DNA of 64,000 nucleotides from Peribolospora baueri (Eukaryota; Basidiomycota; Peribolosporomycetes; Peribolosporales; Peribolosporaceae). Positions 1 through 12,818 of this stretch are shown here, piece by piece. The notes below the pieces were generated by a model, which did no database searches, was not told the origin of the DNA, and was given only the letters and a program-made list of their open reading frames with translations. The stretch is from positions 1-64,000 of the forward strand of contig JAMDHS010000022.1 in the NCBI GenBank assembly GCA_029717555.1, given 5' to 3'. Every line of letters begins with the position of its first letter. Position 1 is the stretch's first letter. The position numbers and the translations under genes were made by a program.

Positions 1-180
<180 letters not shown>

Positions 181-283
181 GAAACAGAAAGTCGTTTGAC
201 AAGGACTGAGCGGGGTTTCTTCGACAAGGAAGACATCAAGTCGACACCGAGATTGTTCCATCCAGCTTACGAAGCCTACTCAC

Positions 284-1120
284 TGCACCCCCGACGCCTT
301 GCCCGAATCATCATCTTGACTGTCCAGCCACTGCCTCACATCGATCTGGCCCGTGCCATCCTCGACGCTGAAGTTGTAGTTAGTCGCCAGTTTGGAAAAG
401 TTTCGGACGGCGGCCACAAAAGTGATCTGCACAAGACAGGGAAGTGGGGAGATGTGATTGGCGTGGGTAAGGCGCAAGAGCGAAATGTGCAGCGATCGCG
501 CTTCTTTCGCAGCTCCATTTGGCTTTGAGGTGGCCCAAAAAGCGCAGTGCCTCGGTCACCGCTCCATGCTCACTTGTCCGACTTCTACGCCATCGATGGT
601 GAACTCGGCATCCGGGTTCGGCTGAGTCGCGTTAATGATCTGTCGGATGGTCACCGGGCGGAGATTGTTCGACTTTGAGGACTATCAGTGCAATGACAGA
701 CAGTGGGTAAGGGGGAATGCTTTGTTGAACAAACGCATTTCAGGCAGAAGAACTTTACCAGAAGAGCTCGGTGCCCTCGGCAAGCCGCTGTCTTCCGCCA
801 ACCCGATCGCCCGGGTTACATGCAGACGACCGTCCGCCTTACCCGCCAAGACGTAAGCAAGGCGATCACTCACCCTGCTGCCCCCAGGACTACCCTGGCT
901 CCCACCAAACGGCGATCCGCCTGTCATAAAACCGCCAGCGGCGGCACCTCCACCAGTGCTATAGTTCTGGCCGTACGGGTTTGCGTTCGCGCCGAAGCCC
1001 CCGCCGCCTCCGTATGCGCTGTAGCCTGGGGAAAACAAGAGCGACTCAAGATCAGAAAAGGGTAGCGCACAAGGCCACATCACAATTTAGTTTCTGTAGC
1101 TGGTCATTCTCACCGTCCAT
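284..1120 (-). CDS. RFA2: Replication factor A 32-kDa subunit (RPA2), 3' end missing
   Basis: This is the middle subunit of the RPA single-strand DNA-binding heterotrimer, used in nuclear replication and repair. The visible exons are 1120-1114, 1025-874, 681-574 and 426-284. They encode a Gly/Ser/Tyr-rich N-terminus (GYSAYGGGGG...GGSQGSPGG, the usual phosphorylated tail), then RPVTIRQIINATQ and the start of the OB fold with ITFVAAVRN and EDGTGQIDVRQWLD, both diagnostic of RPA32. The first coding exon is only 7 nt (MDG with a split codon). A donor GTGAGT follows base 284. The rest of the OB fold and the C-terminal winged helix are absent because the sequence runs into the poly-G tract. The gene faces away from the uS4m gene across a 329-bp gap. 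Confidence 0.93.
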
Positions 1121-1449
1121 GCTCGTAAAGGTACGAAGGAGGACTTGACGTTGGAGTACAAGAAGAAGACGTGTGTCTGGTCGTCACTGATCACCCCTTC
1201 TGCCACTCGAGTGATCTGACGCGTCACGCTGCTCCTCCTTCGCCATTTACGCGCTGCTGCGGTACATAGGATTGTATGTCACGTGCCTATGCGCCGGAAG
1301 AGCCGCAGTCGGTTCCTTCTCGTCCGGGTCTCACCTTTCGACGTACCGTTCATCATCATCTCCGCTCCTCCTTCTCCCCGATACCTTTGGCGCTTGCGAA
1401 TCGCTAGGAAAATAATTCGGGACGGACTGGCCGGCTGGAGTTTGCGAGG
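1121..1449. promoter_or_regulatory. Divergent intergenic region, RFA2 / uS4m
   Basis: This 329-bp gap separates the two start codons and must carry both promoters. It contains CT-rich stretches (about 1340-1380) but no clear TATA box. No further gene is visible. Confidence 0.6.
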
Positions 1450-2808
1450 ATGCGGTCCGGTAACCCTTTCAACAAGGTCAAGGCGCTACCGCGCATGGTG
1501 AGTCGCTCGCGTGTGCATGACGAGTCCCTCCCGCTTCTGGTGGGAGGCCAAGGGCGCGATGACCAAGAAGGCGGAGCGCTCCGTTTATGGCTTTATTCAC
1601 TTGTTTCACTTGTATCATATCCATTTGCAGAGCTGGTCTCCACACAACCTCTACAACCTCTACCAGCGCACCTTCGGCCCCCCCTCCCAAGAGACTAAAT
1701 TCATCCGATCCTCCTTGACACTTTACCAACAAAAATGGAAGTCGAAGCGCCTCCTGCGAGCTTACCACGGCGACTGGATCGGAGAGACAAAGTTCAAGCG
1801 ATGGCTCTTGCCGCCCAACCTCCCGACGTCATTAGAGGAAGTCAGTGGCACGTCCGTTACGGGAGGCTCGGAGGGCGGAAAGCCTTCAACAGAGGCGGCG
1901 ACAGCGGCGAGCAAGTGGGCGAGAAGGGCAGCGAGGGGGGACGTGACTAGCGGACTTGGAAAAGGGAATGAAGACGGCTATGAACCGTTACCCATTGGCA
2001 GCATGATGTTCCGCAACCTGGAGAGGAGGCTGGACGTCGTCGTGTTCAGGAGCTGCTTCGCGCCTAGCTCGTGGGACGCCCGTCGACTTGTCGTCCATGG
2101 TAAGGTCAAACTCAATGGAGAAAAGGTGAGCAGAGATTGCATTTACCTGATTGGTTCCAACTATTGTTCGACGCTCTGTTCACTTCGCTGACTTCGTTAT
2201 CTGCTCTGACTCAGCACAACGATCCTAACACCCTTCTCAATCCGGGAGATCTCGTCCAAGTAGAACCTTCTGCCATCCCCTTCCTTCATGACGAGTCGAA
2301 AGAAGGAAAGGGAAAGGCGGAGGAGGGAGCAGAAGCGGGGGCGACGAAGGACGCGGACATGGGGGCGACGGAGGAGCTGGCGGAAGGAAGTGGCGAGTCG
2401 GAGGCAGCGACCGCTTCTAGCGAGAAGAAGCCGACGCCGAAGAAGCAGCCATCTCTTCCGCCCGGAGTCCTGCGATTCAATTTGCCAGAATATGCCTCTC
2501 CTTTCCTCTTCATTCCTCCCTACCTCGAGCCCTCCTTCTCCACCTGCTCAACCGTCTACGTCCGACATCCCACCGTCCACCCGGGCAAGAACGGTTCTTC
2601 TGGGCTTTCCGAGATTCCCTCGCCGTACGACGCCAACGGAGAGGTCATGCGCCTCGGTTGGGAGTGGTATGCGCAGAACTCGCCGAGGAAGAAGGGCGAC
2701 GAGCGCAAACTGAGGCTCACTGCTAAGGATGGGCAAGGATTCGAGAGGCAGAGGGCAAGGGACGAGCTGCGAAAGTATTTGAAGATGAAGAAGAGGTCCA
2801 AGAAGTGA
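1450..2808 (+). CDS. NAM9: Mitochondrial small-subunit ribosomal protein uS4m
   Basis: This is the S4-family rRNA-binding protein of the mitochondrial ribosome. The exons are 1450-1497, 1631-2125 and 2215-2808 (378 aa). The N-terminus reads MRSGNPFNKVKALPRM and then SWSPHNLYNLYQR, matching the Nam9 pattern of a short basic leader followed by a 'YNLY' segment. The family signature LYQQKWKSKRLLRAYHGD follows. The S4 RNA-binding domain (about residues 125-205) has RNLERRLDVVVFRSCFAPS and the VHGKVKLNGEKV loop, and ends in NPGDLVQVEP. An acidic, Ala/Glu/Lys-rich low-complexity insert (about residues 207-255) precedes a conserved C-terminal tail, so the protein is longer than bacterial S4. Both introns have GTGAG donors. 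Confidence 0.93.
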
Positions 2809-3177
2809 TGGCAATTGCATGTTGTAGACCTGGCGTTCTCATCATAGAATCTCTGATTGCACGGAGAAAGGTGGAGTGCTCCGTCACAAGACGATTGCTT
2901 TTGGATTCGCTCGCGCAAACGCTGCTCGCTGCACCGTCATCGTTAGGGAAGAGACGCCTAATTACACAGATCATTCCAGATAAATCGATGCCCAAGGAGG
3001 CCCTGTCCGAGTCCGGCGGAGTCGAGCTAGGACGGGCGAATGGGACGCGAAGTTTGTTGTATCGCGTCCCTTTTGCACGGCCTCAAAGGCGCCCTCAAGG
3101 GGAAGAGAGTAGTAGGCGGGACGGAGTCAGGGAAGGGAGAGGAACAAATCGCTTGCCGGAGTCGTCTCGCTCCTGCA
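2809..3177. other. Convergent intergenic region, uS4m / FAL1
   Basis: The 3' ends of uS4m (+) and FAL1 (-) face each other here. It presumably holds 3' UTRs. I see no ORF with coding character. Confidence 0.6.
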
Positions 3178-5124
3178 TTAAGACGCGATCTAAATTTGAT
3201 ATAGATGTGTGTCAGTCATCAGTTAGGAATAAACAAACAATTTGTTTGAAGGATGATGGAGATGGAGGCTCACCTCGGCAACGTTGACCGGCATCTGCAG
3301 GCAGGGGAGTTCAAAGAGAAGGACGGAGATCGCTGTCAGCAAACAGGAACATAGGGCACGTCGGCGAAGCGACGACAGTGGTGCACACCTCGTCGATCTG
3401 CGTGCTATAGTATTGCTCGATGTCTCGGAGAATGCTGATATCTTCGACCGTCACAAACTATCCAATGACCGGAACAGGGTCGCATGATTGTCAGCATGTG
3501 CATGTCCTGGTGTGGCAAGAATGGCTGGACTCACGTTGATGGCCACGCCCTTGCGGCCGAATCGACCGGATCGACCGATGCGGTGAATGTAATTTTCACG
3601 GTTGCTAAGCAAGCCAGGATGAACGAGGGCGCGTGTCAGCCACTGCTCGAAGCCTTCGTTCAAGAAAGGAAAATCGTATCATCACTCACGATGGAAGGTC
3701 ATAGTTGATGACTAGGGAGACGTTCTGAACGTCGATACCGCGAGCCAAGACATCCGTCGCCAAGAGCACACGACTAACCAACCAGGAGCGGAGCGTCAGA
3801 ACGCGTTCTACGGCGGAACGGCTCGCTAAAAAGTCCTCACCTAGCACCTGACCGGAACTCTTGCATGATCGCATCTCTTTCCTTTTGCGTCATCTCTCCG
3901 TGGATGCTTGCCACTACGCACATGAGATGAGTCACAGGCGAGAATGGTGAGCAGTGGCGACGGTGTGCGTTCGCTCCACCGTGTAAAAATCGTGTACCCA
4001 CCCGTGAAGTTGGCTTCTCGCATTTTGTCCGTCAACCAGTCCACCTTTCTCCGCGTGTTGCAGAAAATAACAGCTTGCGTAATAGTGAGGGTGTCGTAGA
4101 GGTCGCAAAGCGTATCGAACTTCCAGTCCTCCTTCTCGACCGCCACGAAGAACTGCTTGATACCTTCGAGAGTAAGCTCGTCACGCTTGACGAGGATGCG
4201 GATCGGATCGGTCATAAATTTGGTCGTCATTTCCAGTACGTCGTGAGGGAGCGTGGCAGAAAGGAGGACGACCTGAGTGGCGGGGGGAAGGTAGCGGTAC
4301 ACGTCGTAGATCTGGTCCTTGAAACCGCGGTTGAGGAGCTCGTCAGCCTCGTCCAGGACAAGCATCTTGATGTTACGGGTGCGCAGATTCCTCCTTCGAA
4401 TCATATCGAAAACCCGGCCCGGCGTGCCTGATACGATGTGTTGGCCATAGTCGAGCTTGCGAATGTCTTCGCCGACGGATGTGCCACCGATGCATGCGTG
4501 GCACTGTATATTCATGTAGTCTCCCAACGCCAAGACGACGCTCTGGATCTGCGTGGCAAGCTCTCGGGTCGGAGAAAGCACGAGTGCCTGCGTATCGCGG
4601 ATGGTGGTATCGATGGATTGAAGCATGGAGATGGAGAACGTTGCCGTCTTACCCGTGCCAGACTGCGCCTGCGCGATCACGTCTCGGCCACGGATGATGG
4701 GGAGAATGGCACGCTGTTGGATAGCAGACGGCTTTTCAAAGCCTATTGAGTTTCGAAGAAAAACAATTTCCGACGTTAGTGGTGACGCATTACCAGGCGA
4801 CGTGCCCTGCGCGAAAAGCTCACCATAGGCGTAGATGCCACGCAGCAAATCCTCTTTCAGGCCCAAAGCATCAAAGGTGGGAGCCTAGAAAACAGAGAGA
4901 AAGGGCAAACGACCATCAGCAACATTACATTTCCATCCCACCCAACGCGAAAGCCGTAACCCGTCCTGCAGTTACTTACCACCTTGACATCCTCCGACGA
5001 CTCGAAGACGAGCTTAGCATCCGCGGCGGGATCGAGTGCCTGTGGAAGTCGCAACCAGTATCCATCCATTAGTACACGCTTCTCATCAAAGCCACCACGA
5101 GTGCGACTCGACACTCACGGCCAT
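3178..5124 (-). CDS. FAL1: DEAD-box RNA helicase, eIF4A-III / Fal1 type
   Basis: This is an ATP-dependent RNA helicase. In most eukaryotes this subfamily is the exon-junction-complex core, and in budding yeast it acts in 18S rRNA maturation. Ten exons (5124-5119, 5039-4980, 4884-4824, 4742-4002, 3913-3841, 3773-3690, 3604-3535, 3457-3389, 3294-3274, 3189-3178) give 398 aa, the family length. Motifs in order: Q motif (FEKPSAIQQ), I (AQSGTGKT), Ia (PTRELATQ), II (DEAD), III (SAT), IV ([13 protein letters not shown]), V (TDVLARGID) and VI ([13 protein letters not shown]). [18 protein letters not shown] and [16 protein letters not shown] separate it from eIF4A1/2. Exon 1 encodes only Met-Ala. The C-terminus is DEMPVNVAE-IAS if the last small intron is removed. 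Reading through that intron instead gives a 16-residue tail. A 263-bp promoter is shared with SF3a60. Confidence 0.95.
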
Positions 5125-5387
5125 GATGTATGACGCAGCTTGCCACGACGTGGTGTTGTTGATGAAGATCGTCCCCCAGAAGGTGATCGTAGGCGACTTG
5201 CTTCGCGGACAAGCGTGTGAACAGTTGCCGCAGCAGGCTTCCAGCCAGCGTGATCCTCCAGCCATCCTATCTCCCTCTTAGGAATCCTTGCGGCTTGAAA
5301 CTTGATCTTCAACTTCCTCCTCGTGATCGTCCTTCGCCGCTTACTTCGCCACTCGATCTGCTCCTCTCTCTGAGCCCACAGTGGACG
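5125..5387. promoter_or_regulatory. Bidirectional promoter, FAL1 / SF3a60
   Basis: 263 bp separate the divergent start codons of two RNA-splicing genes. The half next to SF3a60 is pyrimidine-rich (about 5300-5375). I see no TATA box. Confidence 0.6.
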
Positions 5388-7650
5388 ATGGAGACATCAA
5401 TCATTGAGGTCGGCAGGCAGACGCACGAGGAGATCGAGCGATATGAGCAGGCGCTCGTCGACATCTTCCTCGCCGATGTTAAAGGGGTGAGCATCCGGTT
5501 CTTGAGCTCATATATTCTATGGACTGACGCTAATATCTCTTTCAAAACGTTTCTGATCTTAGCACAAGGACCGATTAGCCAACGAGCACAGGGCAAGCGA
5601 GCTGCTGAATCGCATCACGGCGCGCAGTCAGTCACTTCTTGGCTTCTATGAGGACAAGGACAGGTGAGAACACAAACCCTCGAGCACTTTGTTCATGCTA
5701 TTACCGTTTTTCTCATAATTGACATGTTATGCTGCTATTTTTCCTCAGAGCGCGAACGTCCGAAATTTCTGCCTTGTCCTCATCCGAGTTCGACGAGTTC
5801 TACAACCGCTTGGCCAAGATTAAGGACTTCCACCACAAATACCCTGATCGGGGAATCGACACCTTCGACATTGATTTTTCTGCTCTGGAGGGTGTCGTGG
5901 GAGAGGAGGGCCTTGATTGTGAGTCGACCGTTTTTGTCAACCGTCGTCAGCTTGTCGGATCAGCTTGCGTTGACATCTTGTCCCGTGTTTGTCTCCTCTT
6001 TGACTGTAGTCGTCGATCGCATGTTCTCCGGCGAGGAATCGGCTGGGCGCTTCCTTGACCTGTACGTGCAGCACGAACAATACCTCAACCTCAAGGGCGT
6101 TCGGCGCATTTCCTATTTGCAGTATTTGGAGTATTTCGATCGATTCGATTCGCAGAGCGTGCAAGAAGGAAAGGGTGGCGTGAGCAGGGAAACGAAGAAG
6201 AGTGATGCGTACGCCAAGTGGGTGCATTACCGTGATTTTTTTCAGCCGGGCTCGCTCCTGGCGGTGACGGGCCTCATCGTCTTTGTCTTATGCGACCCCT
6301 TTCAGATACCTCACGTCTTTACATGACTACCTCTCTTCCTTCTTGCGCAAGACCCGGCCGTTGTCGGACATGAACTCGATGGAGGCTTCTGCCGTCGAGC
6401 AATTTGAAAAAGACTGGGACGCCGGACAAGTGCCAGGGTGGGAAGATAAGGGCTTGGAGGACAGTAGCAAGGGCAAAGGGAAGGCAAAATTGACCGAGCG
6501 GCGGACGGATAGCGATGGCATTTGGTGTGAAGCTTGTGCGTGACGTTTCTCATTCTCCTCCTGTCAAAGCAACATGTTCTTCGTGCTGAACCACTCCTCT
6601 GCACTACCAGGCCAGCGGACTTACGCCAAGCAAACCGTATATGACGCGCACTTGACTTCCAAGAAGCATGTTAAGGCGGCCGAGCGACTTGCCTCCGGCG
6701 ACGGAGCACCGACGCGCTCCTCCGCCACTCCTGCTAACGGCCGAAATGGCACGTCGTCTGTGAACGATGCTAACGCGGAAAGGGAAGCGGCTGCCGCCGA
6801 GGCGCGAAGAGCGAAGAACAAAGCCTTGGCGCAGACCGAATCTATCATTCGTGCTTTCGCCGCCGAGTTGGAGACCGTCCGAGTTGACACGCGGAACAAC
6901 GTGGAGCGTAAGCAAGCACTCACGGATCGGGAGCGTGCGGCGGAGGTGGAGGCCGATGAGGACGCAGGTCCGGCAACTGGCAATGGAGGAGGCGGAGATG
7001 GAGAAGACGATGACGAGGAGGGTGGTGACGAGAGGATTTACAACCCGCTCAAGCTGCCTCTCGGCTGGGATGGCAAGCCTATCCCTTACTGGCTTTATAA
7101 GTTGCACGGCCTTGGCGTTGAGTACAAGTGCGAAATCTGTTCGGACTACGTATACATGGGCAGGTAAGTCTCGGTTACGATCTCGCCTTCGATTTTCTAT
7201 GAGGTCATCTCACCTATAACGACTTACTCGTCTCGTTTCAGGAAAAATTTCGAGCGTCACTTTCAAGAATCCCGACACGCATTCGGCATGCGCGCCCTCG
7301 GTCTTCCCAACACGAAGCACTTTCACGAGATTACCCGAATCGAAGACGCCATCGCTCGTAAGTTGCATCGCTCGCCCTTTCCCGCGACCGACCGTATTTT
7401 GCACTTAAGCTGTTCACGACCATCCTTCTGCAGTTGCTGAGAAGCTCAAGCGAGAGGGCAAGCAGGAGGTTCTCCAAACTGAGCGTATGGAGGAGTACGA
7501 GGACGAAGAGGGTAACACGTACGACAAAAAGACGTGAGTCGGCCTTGGACGCGTCTCTTTTTCTACAGCGTTCGTTCCACGGTTTGACCGATTTCCCGCT
7601 TCGTCTCCCATAGATACTTCGATCTCAAGCGCCAAGGGCTCATCAACTGA
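5388..7650 (+). CDS. SF3A3: Splicing factor 3a subunit 3 (SF3a60 / Prp9)
   Basis: This is a U2 snRNP component that helps U2 bind the branch site. Nine exons (5388-5486, 5563-5663, 5749-5918, 6010-6217, 6306-6535, 6611-7163, 7242-7357, 7434-7533, 7614-7650) give 537 aa. The N-terminal helical region has [17 protein letters not shown] and [17 protein letters not shown] first C2H2 finger ([17 protein letters not shown], about residues 268-290) is followed by an acidic linker. The hallmark [19 protein letters not shown] then leads into a second, matrin-type C2H2 finger ([11 protein letters not shown]...[11 protein letters not shown], about 430-465). The protein ends in [11 protein letters not shown], as in human SF3A3 (KRQGLL). 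All introns are canonical GT-AG. Confidence 0.95.
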
Positions 7651-7865
7651 TCTGTGTAGCCCTCTTCGACCCTTCCTTGTCGGCGCGAGGTTTTCGCGAG
7701 CCGTCTGTCCGGGACTGCGGGGTGCGCGTCATGCCAGGGACCACTGGACCGAGCTAGCGCTGTTGTAACTCTTGTACTTCTAAAACTACATGGACAAATG
7801 TCCGTGTGAACATGAGCAGATAAATGGAAATGCAGGGGAGAGCGCGAGAGCACATCTTGGACATA

Positions 7866-10800
7866 TCATGGCTTATCGGGAGTGATGACCTTAATGTCGT
7901 TTATCCTGGCGGAGTCTTGATCACTATCGCTGGAGTCGATGAGACTGCGTTGGCTCTGATACGACACGCTCCGGGTAAAGTTGGGCCTCGCCGGCACGGC
8001 TGGAGGAATCATACCTGGCGGCGGAGTGGATGGCACCGAGCGTGAGCCCTGCAATGACGCCGTCGGAGGGGAAAGAGAGGCCACGTTCTGCGGATCCCCT
8101 CGCTGCCGAGGTGGTGTTCCTAGGCTTGAGGTCGAGGCTGACGGTTTGAGCGAACGAGGCGGCTGAGGCGGCTTTAGCTTCTGCGGATGTGATGAGTGCG
8201 CTTCGTCTGCTTCATCGTCGAAGGGATTGCGACTCGTTCCGTTCGCTCGTTGGTCCAGAACTTCCGAGTCGACGAAGACTCCGTCCGGATGGCCCGGAAC
8301 TTCCCACCACATTCGAGTATTGTCACTTGGTGGAGGCACTGCCGACGAGAAATGACGCCATGGTTAGGAAATCGCTTCAGAAGGCTAAATTTTCGCAGAA
8401 TATTGCCATATGAAGGACAGTCGTGCTCACAGCCGTCGCTTTCACCGTTCTGCATTTCAGTCATCTTCTCTTCGGCCATCTCCAGCGGAGCGCCCGCTGC
8501 GACTTGCTCAAAGAGGGTCTTAGATAAAGTACTTCGTCTCTCTTCGTCGACGATGCGAACCTCGCTGTCAAAAAGGGCAAAAACTGGTGAGGCAGAGATA
8601 AGAGTTTGCATTCAATCAGACAATAATACACACACTCGTCTTCAAAGATGTCACTTTCTCACCTGGCCGATGATCCGAGGTCTTGAGCTCCGCGCGTGAA
8701 TATTTGCGGAGTGAAATCTGTAATCAAATGTAGGCACTCAGCTAATGGACATCACGGGGCCGTCTCATTCTTAGATAGAACACTTTTAGACTCACTGTGG
8801 ATCCCCGATACAAAATGCGATCTGTGGGGAATTAAGCAAGCGGGACGGTCGGTCATGTCTGCGGCGACGAGATATTCTGCGTGATCGTGAGAGCCCCGAC
8901 ACCCACCTGTCCAAGCGGGTACTCGCTGCTTCTCGCCAGTATCATACGAATCAAGCCCATCGTCATATTTGTACGTCGGTCGAAACAGCAGGGGTCCCTC
9001 CTCATAGCCGACGAAGGCCTCGTTGTTCTCCACCGCTCGACGCAGCTACAAATGAGGAGAGACGTAAGCTTTGCGATTCTCCAAGCCATTTTACAAGCGG
9101 GCGGTCAACTCACCTGGTCTGCGGCGAATAAGGCATCGTACCCATCTTCTAGCGCAAGAGCTTCCGCTTCGCTTCTCGACAAGTCTATGCGATAGTTAAA
9201 GTCCCCTAACCAGATAGTGTTACTGTCAGCGTTATTGCGAATGAGAAAATGTCGGTCAGAAGTGCAACGGGAAAAAAGATATCGTTGTCCAAAGCAAGGT
9301 GTCGCACTCATGACCCGTAATGTTCTTCCCTCGCAAGAACTGAAGTCCGTTCGCGATGGTCCAATAGTCCGCATTGCGCTCTTCCACGTTCGAATGGCCC
9401 GCAGCCAAATGGGCCGTGACGAAGCAAAAGCTAGTGTCGAAGTAGTCCAGTCGTACGGCGACCGCGCCTTTGTTTCCTGACATGCCCCTCAGGCCCGTCT
9501 GCGGTTGATCAAAGCGTCCACTGAGCGTCACGTTTAAAGTCAACTGGGAGAGACCACTACGGCGTACCTTCTTGGTCGCGGCCTCGACGTTGCGAATACA
9601 GCCAGCGAGCTCCTTTTTTACGAGAACTATGAGCGCCGTGCCCACTAGTTGATCCGAGCGAATGATGAGGTAATCCGATTTCTTGTCTGGTCTTCGTGCG
9701 AGGGTATCCAAAATGACGCTTTCCCATAATCGTCTGAATAACGGAGAGGGCGTCAAGCGCCGTGCTAGTGGAGAGCAGGAGGGCCGTTGAAAACGCTCAC
9801 TTCTTTTCAGGATCAGTGAGCACAATCTGTTGGGGCGTGAGCTGCACGATTTCTTGGAAGCCTAAAGCCATGATATCGGGCTCGGGGGCGTCTGCGACCA
9901 CGTAGATACGGAATCAGCTCCTTCCTACGAAACCTCCAAATGGATCAAAAGAAGACTGACCAGGAACCGGAAACAGCCAAGGTACTAAAGACTCGCCCGG
10001 GCGCTTCCCATTCAAGTTGAACGTGCCCACGAAGATCGAGATAGGTCGACTAGATGAGTACTCTCCCAGTCTGTTTTCAGAGAAAAGTATCGAGTCAACG
10101 CGTGCAGTTTCCCGCTGATAGATTCGAAGGCGACGATTTACCTGTTGGCAAGCTGTGACCGCACCGCGTCATGCAACGGGTCGAAGATGGTGACGGGTCG
10201 CTGATTGGCCAGGTTTCCCTGTAATGGGCCGGGATTGACGCCGGAATTAGATAAGCATGGGCGAAGTTGACGACAACCAAGTTCACTCCTGCGAACGCAC
10301 TAAGAGCATGTCGATGACGTTCTGCTTGTTCTTGTCCTGGAAATTGTTGATGTACATCCTGATAGGAGTATTCAAGCATGGAAGGTGTAAGCGCTGACAA
10401 TGTATGTGGCACCATGTGGGAATGAAGGCGGTCGCTCACCTGCCCATGCTCTTTGTAGCGTCGCTGAGAAGGCCGCCGAGGGTCCGCTTGCCACTCCGCG
10501 TGAAGCTCGTATTCAGCGCGCCAGTGCCAGCGTAAATGCGGCTCAGCGCGTCGCCATTCTCTGCCCATAGCACCCTGTGCGACGACCACATAGAGGAGCC
10601 ACCGGCGAGGAATACGTCACTCGCTTGGCCCAGAGAGTTGGAAAGGAAGTTCTCGAGGGTGAACTGTGAGAGGATGTCCTGAACTACGTTCGTCCGATCG
10701 AGGCTGCAAGGTAGAAGTGGACGGGAACGGTCCATCACCAGACTCCGAATGAGAGTATGTTTGCGCAAGCTCACCAGTCAAGGCAATTGGTGCGAAAGAT

Positions 10801-12455
10801 GCCTTCCTGTGCCAAAACCATTGTGCCCACTTTCTGGTCCGCCAGCGTGTATCCGCAGTGTTCCGCAAAGGACCTAATCTCCGGCATGCGTCTCAACTCA
10901 GCCCTAGCACCGTCCAACCCACCAGTGTTACGAGCGTTCATGTGAAAGTCGAAATGAGTAAAGGTCGCCTTTCCGGCCTCGCCGCCTTCGGCATCATCCG
11001 CAAAAGGGCTGGCATGCAAGTGCTCTGCGTAAGCACCCGTGAGGATGGCTTCGGATTCGCGAGTGCCAAGTAAGTTCAGCGCGTTGACTTGATAGTAACG
11101 AGAGGTGAGATCTGCGAAGTGTCGGTCGAAGGCCGGCTGAGAGGCCAACCGCGGGCGAGTGATCTGTATCCGCTGGTTGAATGTCTGAAGGCCCTGTTGC
11201 TCCCAGAAGACTACGAGAAGTACCGTTTATCAGTCGCTTTTTTCGACTTCGATTAAAGAGACCAGCTAACCCACGAGGCACGCTTCCTCGGACTTGCACA
11301 TAGCTGAAACAGATGTCCTCTGTGCTGAATATAGTCTCAGTCTGCAGACCACCACGCAAATGGCACAGTCCGTAATCAGCTTCGTCAATAGCCAGCCCCC
11401 TTGGCACCTGCACGTCCATCCACTCACCTCAACAAAGTTGGCCACGTTACCTTCATCGTCAATGCCTCTCGTGTTGAATCGGGTACCAGCACGCTTCCAG
11501 CTCAATCGTGAAACTACAGCGAGTGTCGTTGGAGGTCGCGAGCGGTCGTATGAGAGGTCAAAGACGCCCACGAAGCCTTGGATTGCCAAGATCTGGAAGT
11601 TTGTCACAGCTTTAGCAAGAAAACAGGATGTCACATCTATGGGATCACCCAATTTGCAGCTCACCAGAAAGTTCTGGCGGTCGAGCTCCTCTCTCTCATC
11701 GGCCTCGAGGTTGTTCCTAAACTGGAGGAACGAGTCGATGAGGTAGGAGTTCCACACGAACCTGGAGTCGTATGTGCCCATATCGTGCTTTTCAATTCCA
11801 ACCTGTTTCTCCAGCCTCGAGCTCAGGTCAAAGGATCCTTCGCTGGCATAATAGAACGTGCCTGAAGAAAGGAGCTTCTTGAGTGGTGCGCATGGGTGCT
11901 CGTAGATGCCGGGCTGTAAAGCGGCGTCAGACTGGATATCCATGGCGTCTGTCGGCGATAACGTAGAGCCCGAAATAATGTCTATGGCGTTATCGTCCCA
12001 AATAGACTTGTTAAGACAATAGAAGTCGACGGACAAGATGCGGCTGACGGATTCGTGTGGCCTTATCGAACCGATGTGAATGGCTGAAGACACTACCGCG
12101 ACGAAAAGATCTACCCAAACGAGCGACCAGTCGGTAAGCCTTGATTCCAGAGAAAGCCACTTGGGGCCCGTGTGGCCTCATTCTCACCTTGCCCAACGTT
12201 GATGAGACCGAGACAGCCAAACACGGGCCTTTGGCTCAGCCTGACCATGCTTTGCAAGTCGAGGTCATGCGCAGAAACAAACTCGACGAGAGCCTGACTG
12301 GACAAAGCGGTGGAGGCGCCCGATCCAACGCCTTCCCTCTGCGCCGGCTTGAATACCAGCGCCCATTCTTTCTTTGGTGCTGAGGGAGAAGGGGCGCCAT
12401 CTCCAGAGTTGACCAGGACGATGGCGCGCGGAGAATCGCGTAGGTAGACGTGCAT
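7866..12455 (-). CDS. INP53: Synaptojanin-like phosphoinositide phosphatase (Sac1 + 5-phosphatase)
   Basis: This enzyme removes phosphates from phosphoinositides and acts in endocytosis and Golgi-endosome traffic. The gene has many short exons; the first is 12455-12188 (MHVYLRDSPRAIVLVN). The N-terminal Sac1 domain includes the catalytic CX5R(T) motif CLDWLDRT, split by an intron near 10770. Yeast Inp51 lacks that activity, so this gene is Inp52/Inp53-like. The 5-phosphatase domain follows: FVGTFNLNGK, ESVILDTLAR, MSGNKGAVAVR, VTAHLAAG, ERNADY, WLGDFNYRID, PAWTDRIL (intron-split) and SDHRPV (intron-split). The C-terminal tail (about 8340-7866) is rich in Pro and Ser (PPRSLKPSAS, PSTPPPGMIPP), as expected for SH3-binding synaptojanin tails, and contains an NPF tripeptide (RNPFDDEA) suited to EH-domain binding. 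Exact borders of some middle exons were not resolved. Confidence 0.92.
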
Positions 12456-12818
12456 CGCAGAGCGGCGGCTAAAACCGCTGGCGCAACAGGTGGCGCCGCG
12501 GAACAAAGGTAGAGGACCGAGAAGCAATCAGGCCAGGTAATTGTGGAATGGAGGGGAAGCGACCTTTCTCTTTGATCCTGTCGTGTGGTGCGAATGATGA
12601 GCTGAATCTAAGCGTCGCCGCCCGACACACCGTCGACTGCGGCAAGGGTGCGGCTGAGATGTCGGTCACGTCGACGACCACCTCCTCGACCAGATATCGC
12701 AACCTTAACTACTAGCAACACCGACGTTGCACGAGCATCCCGTCTCGCTTTGATGCCCCTAACATTTACAGCTTGGTCTTATCGGCACCCCATTCCACTC
12801 GGTCACTTGGCCGTCCTT
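12456..12818. other. Gap upstream of the synaptojanin gene
   Basis: This 363-bp stretch holds the synaptojanin promoter (minus strand) and the region just beyond the 3' end of the aldo-keto reductase relic. No supported gene is seen. Confidence 0.5.
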
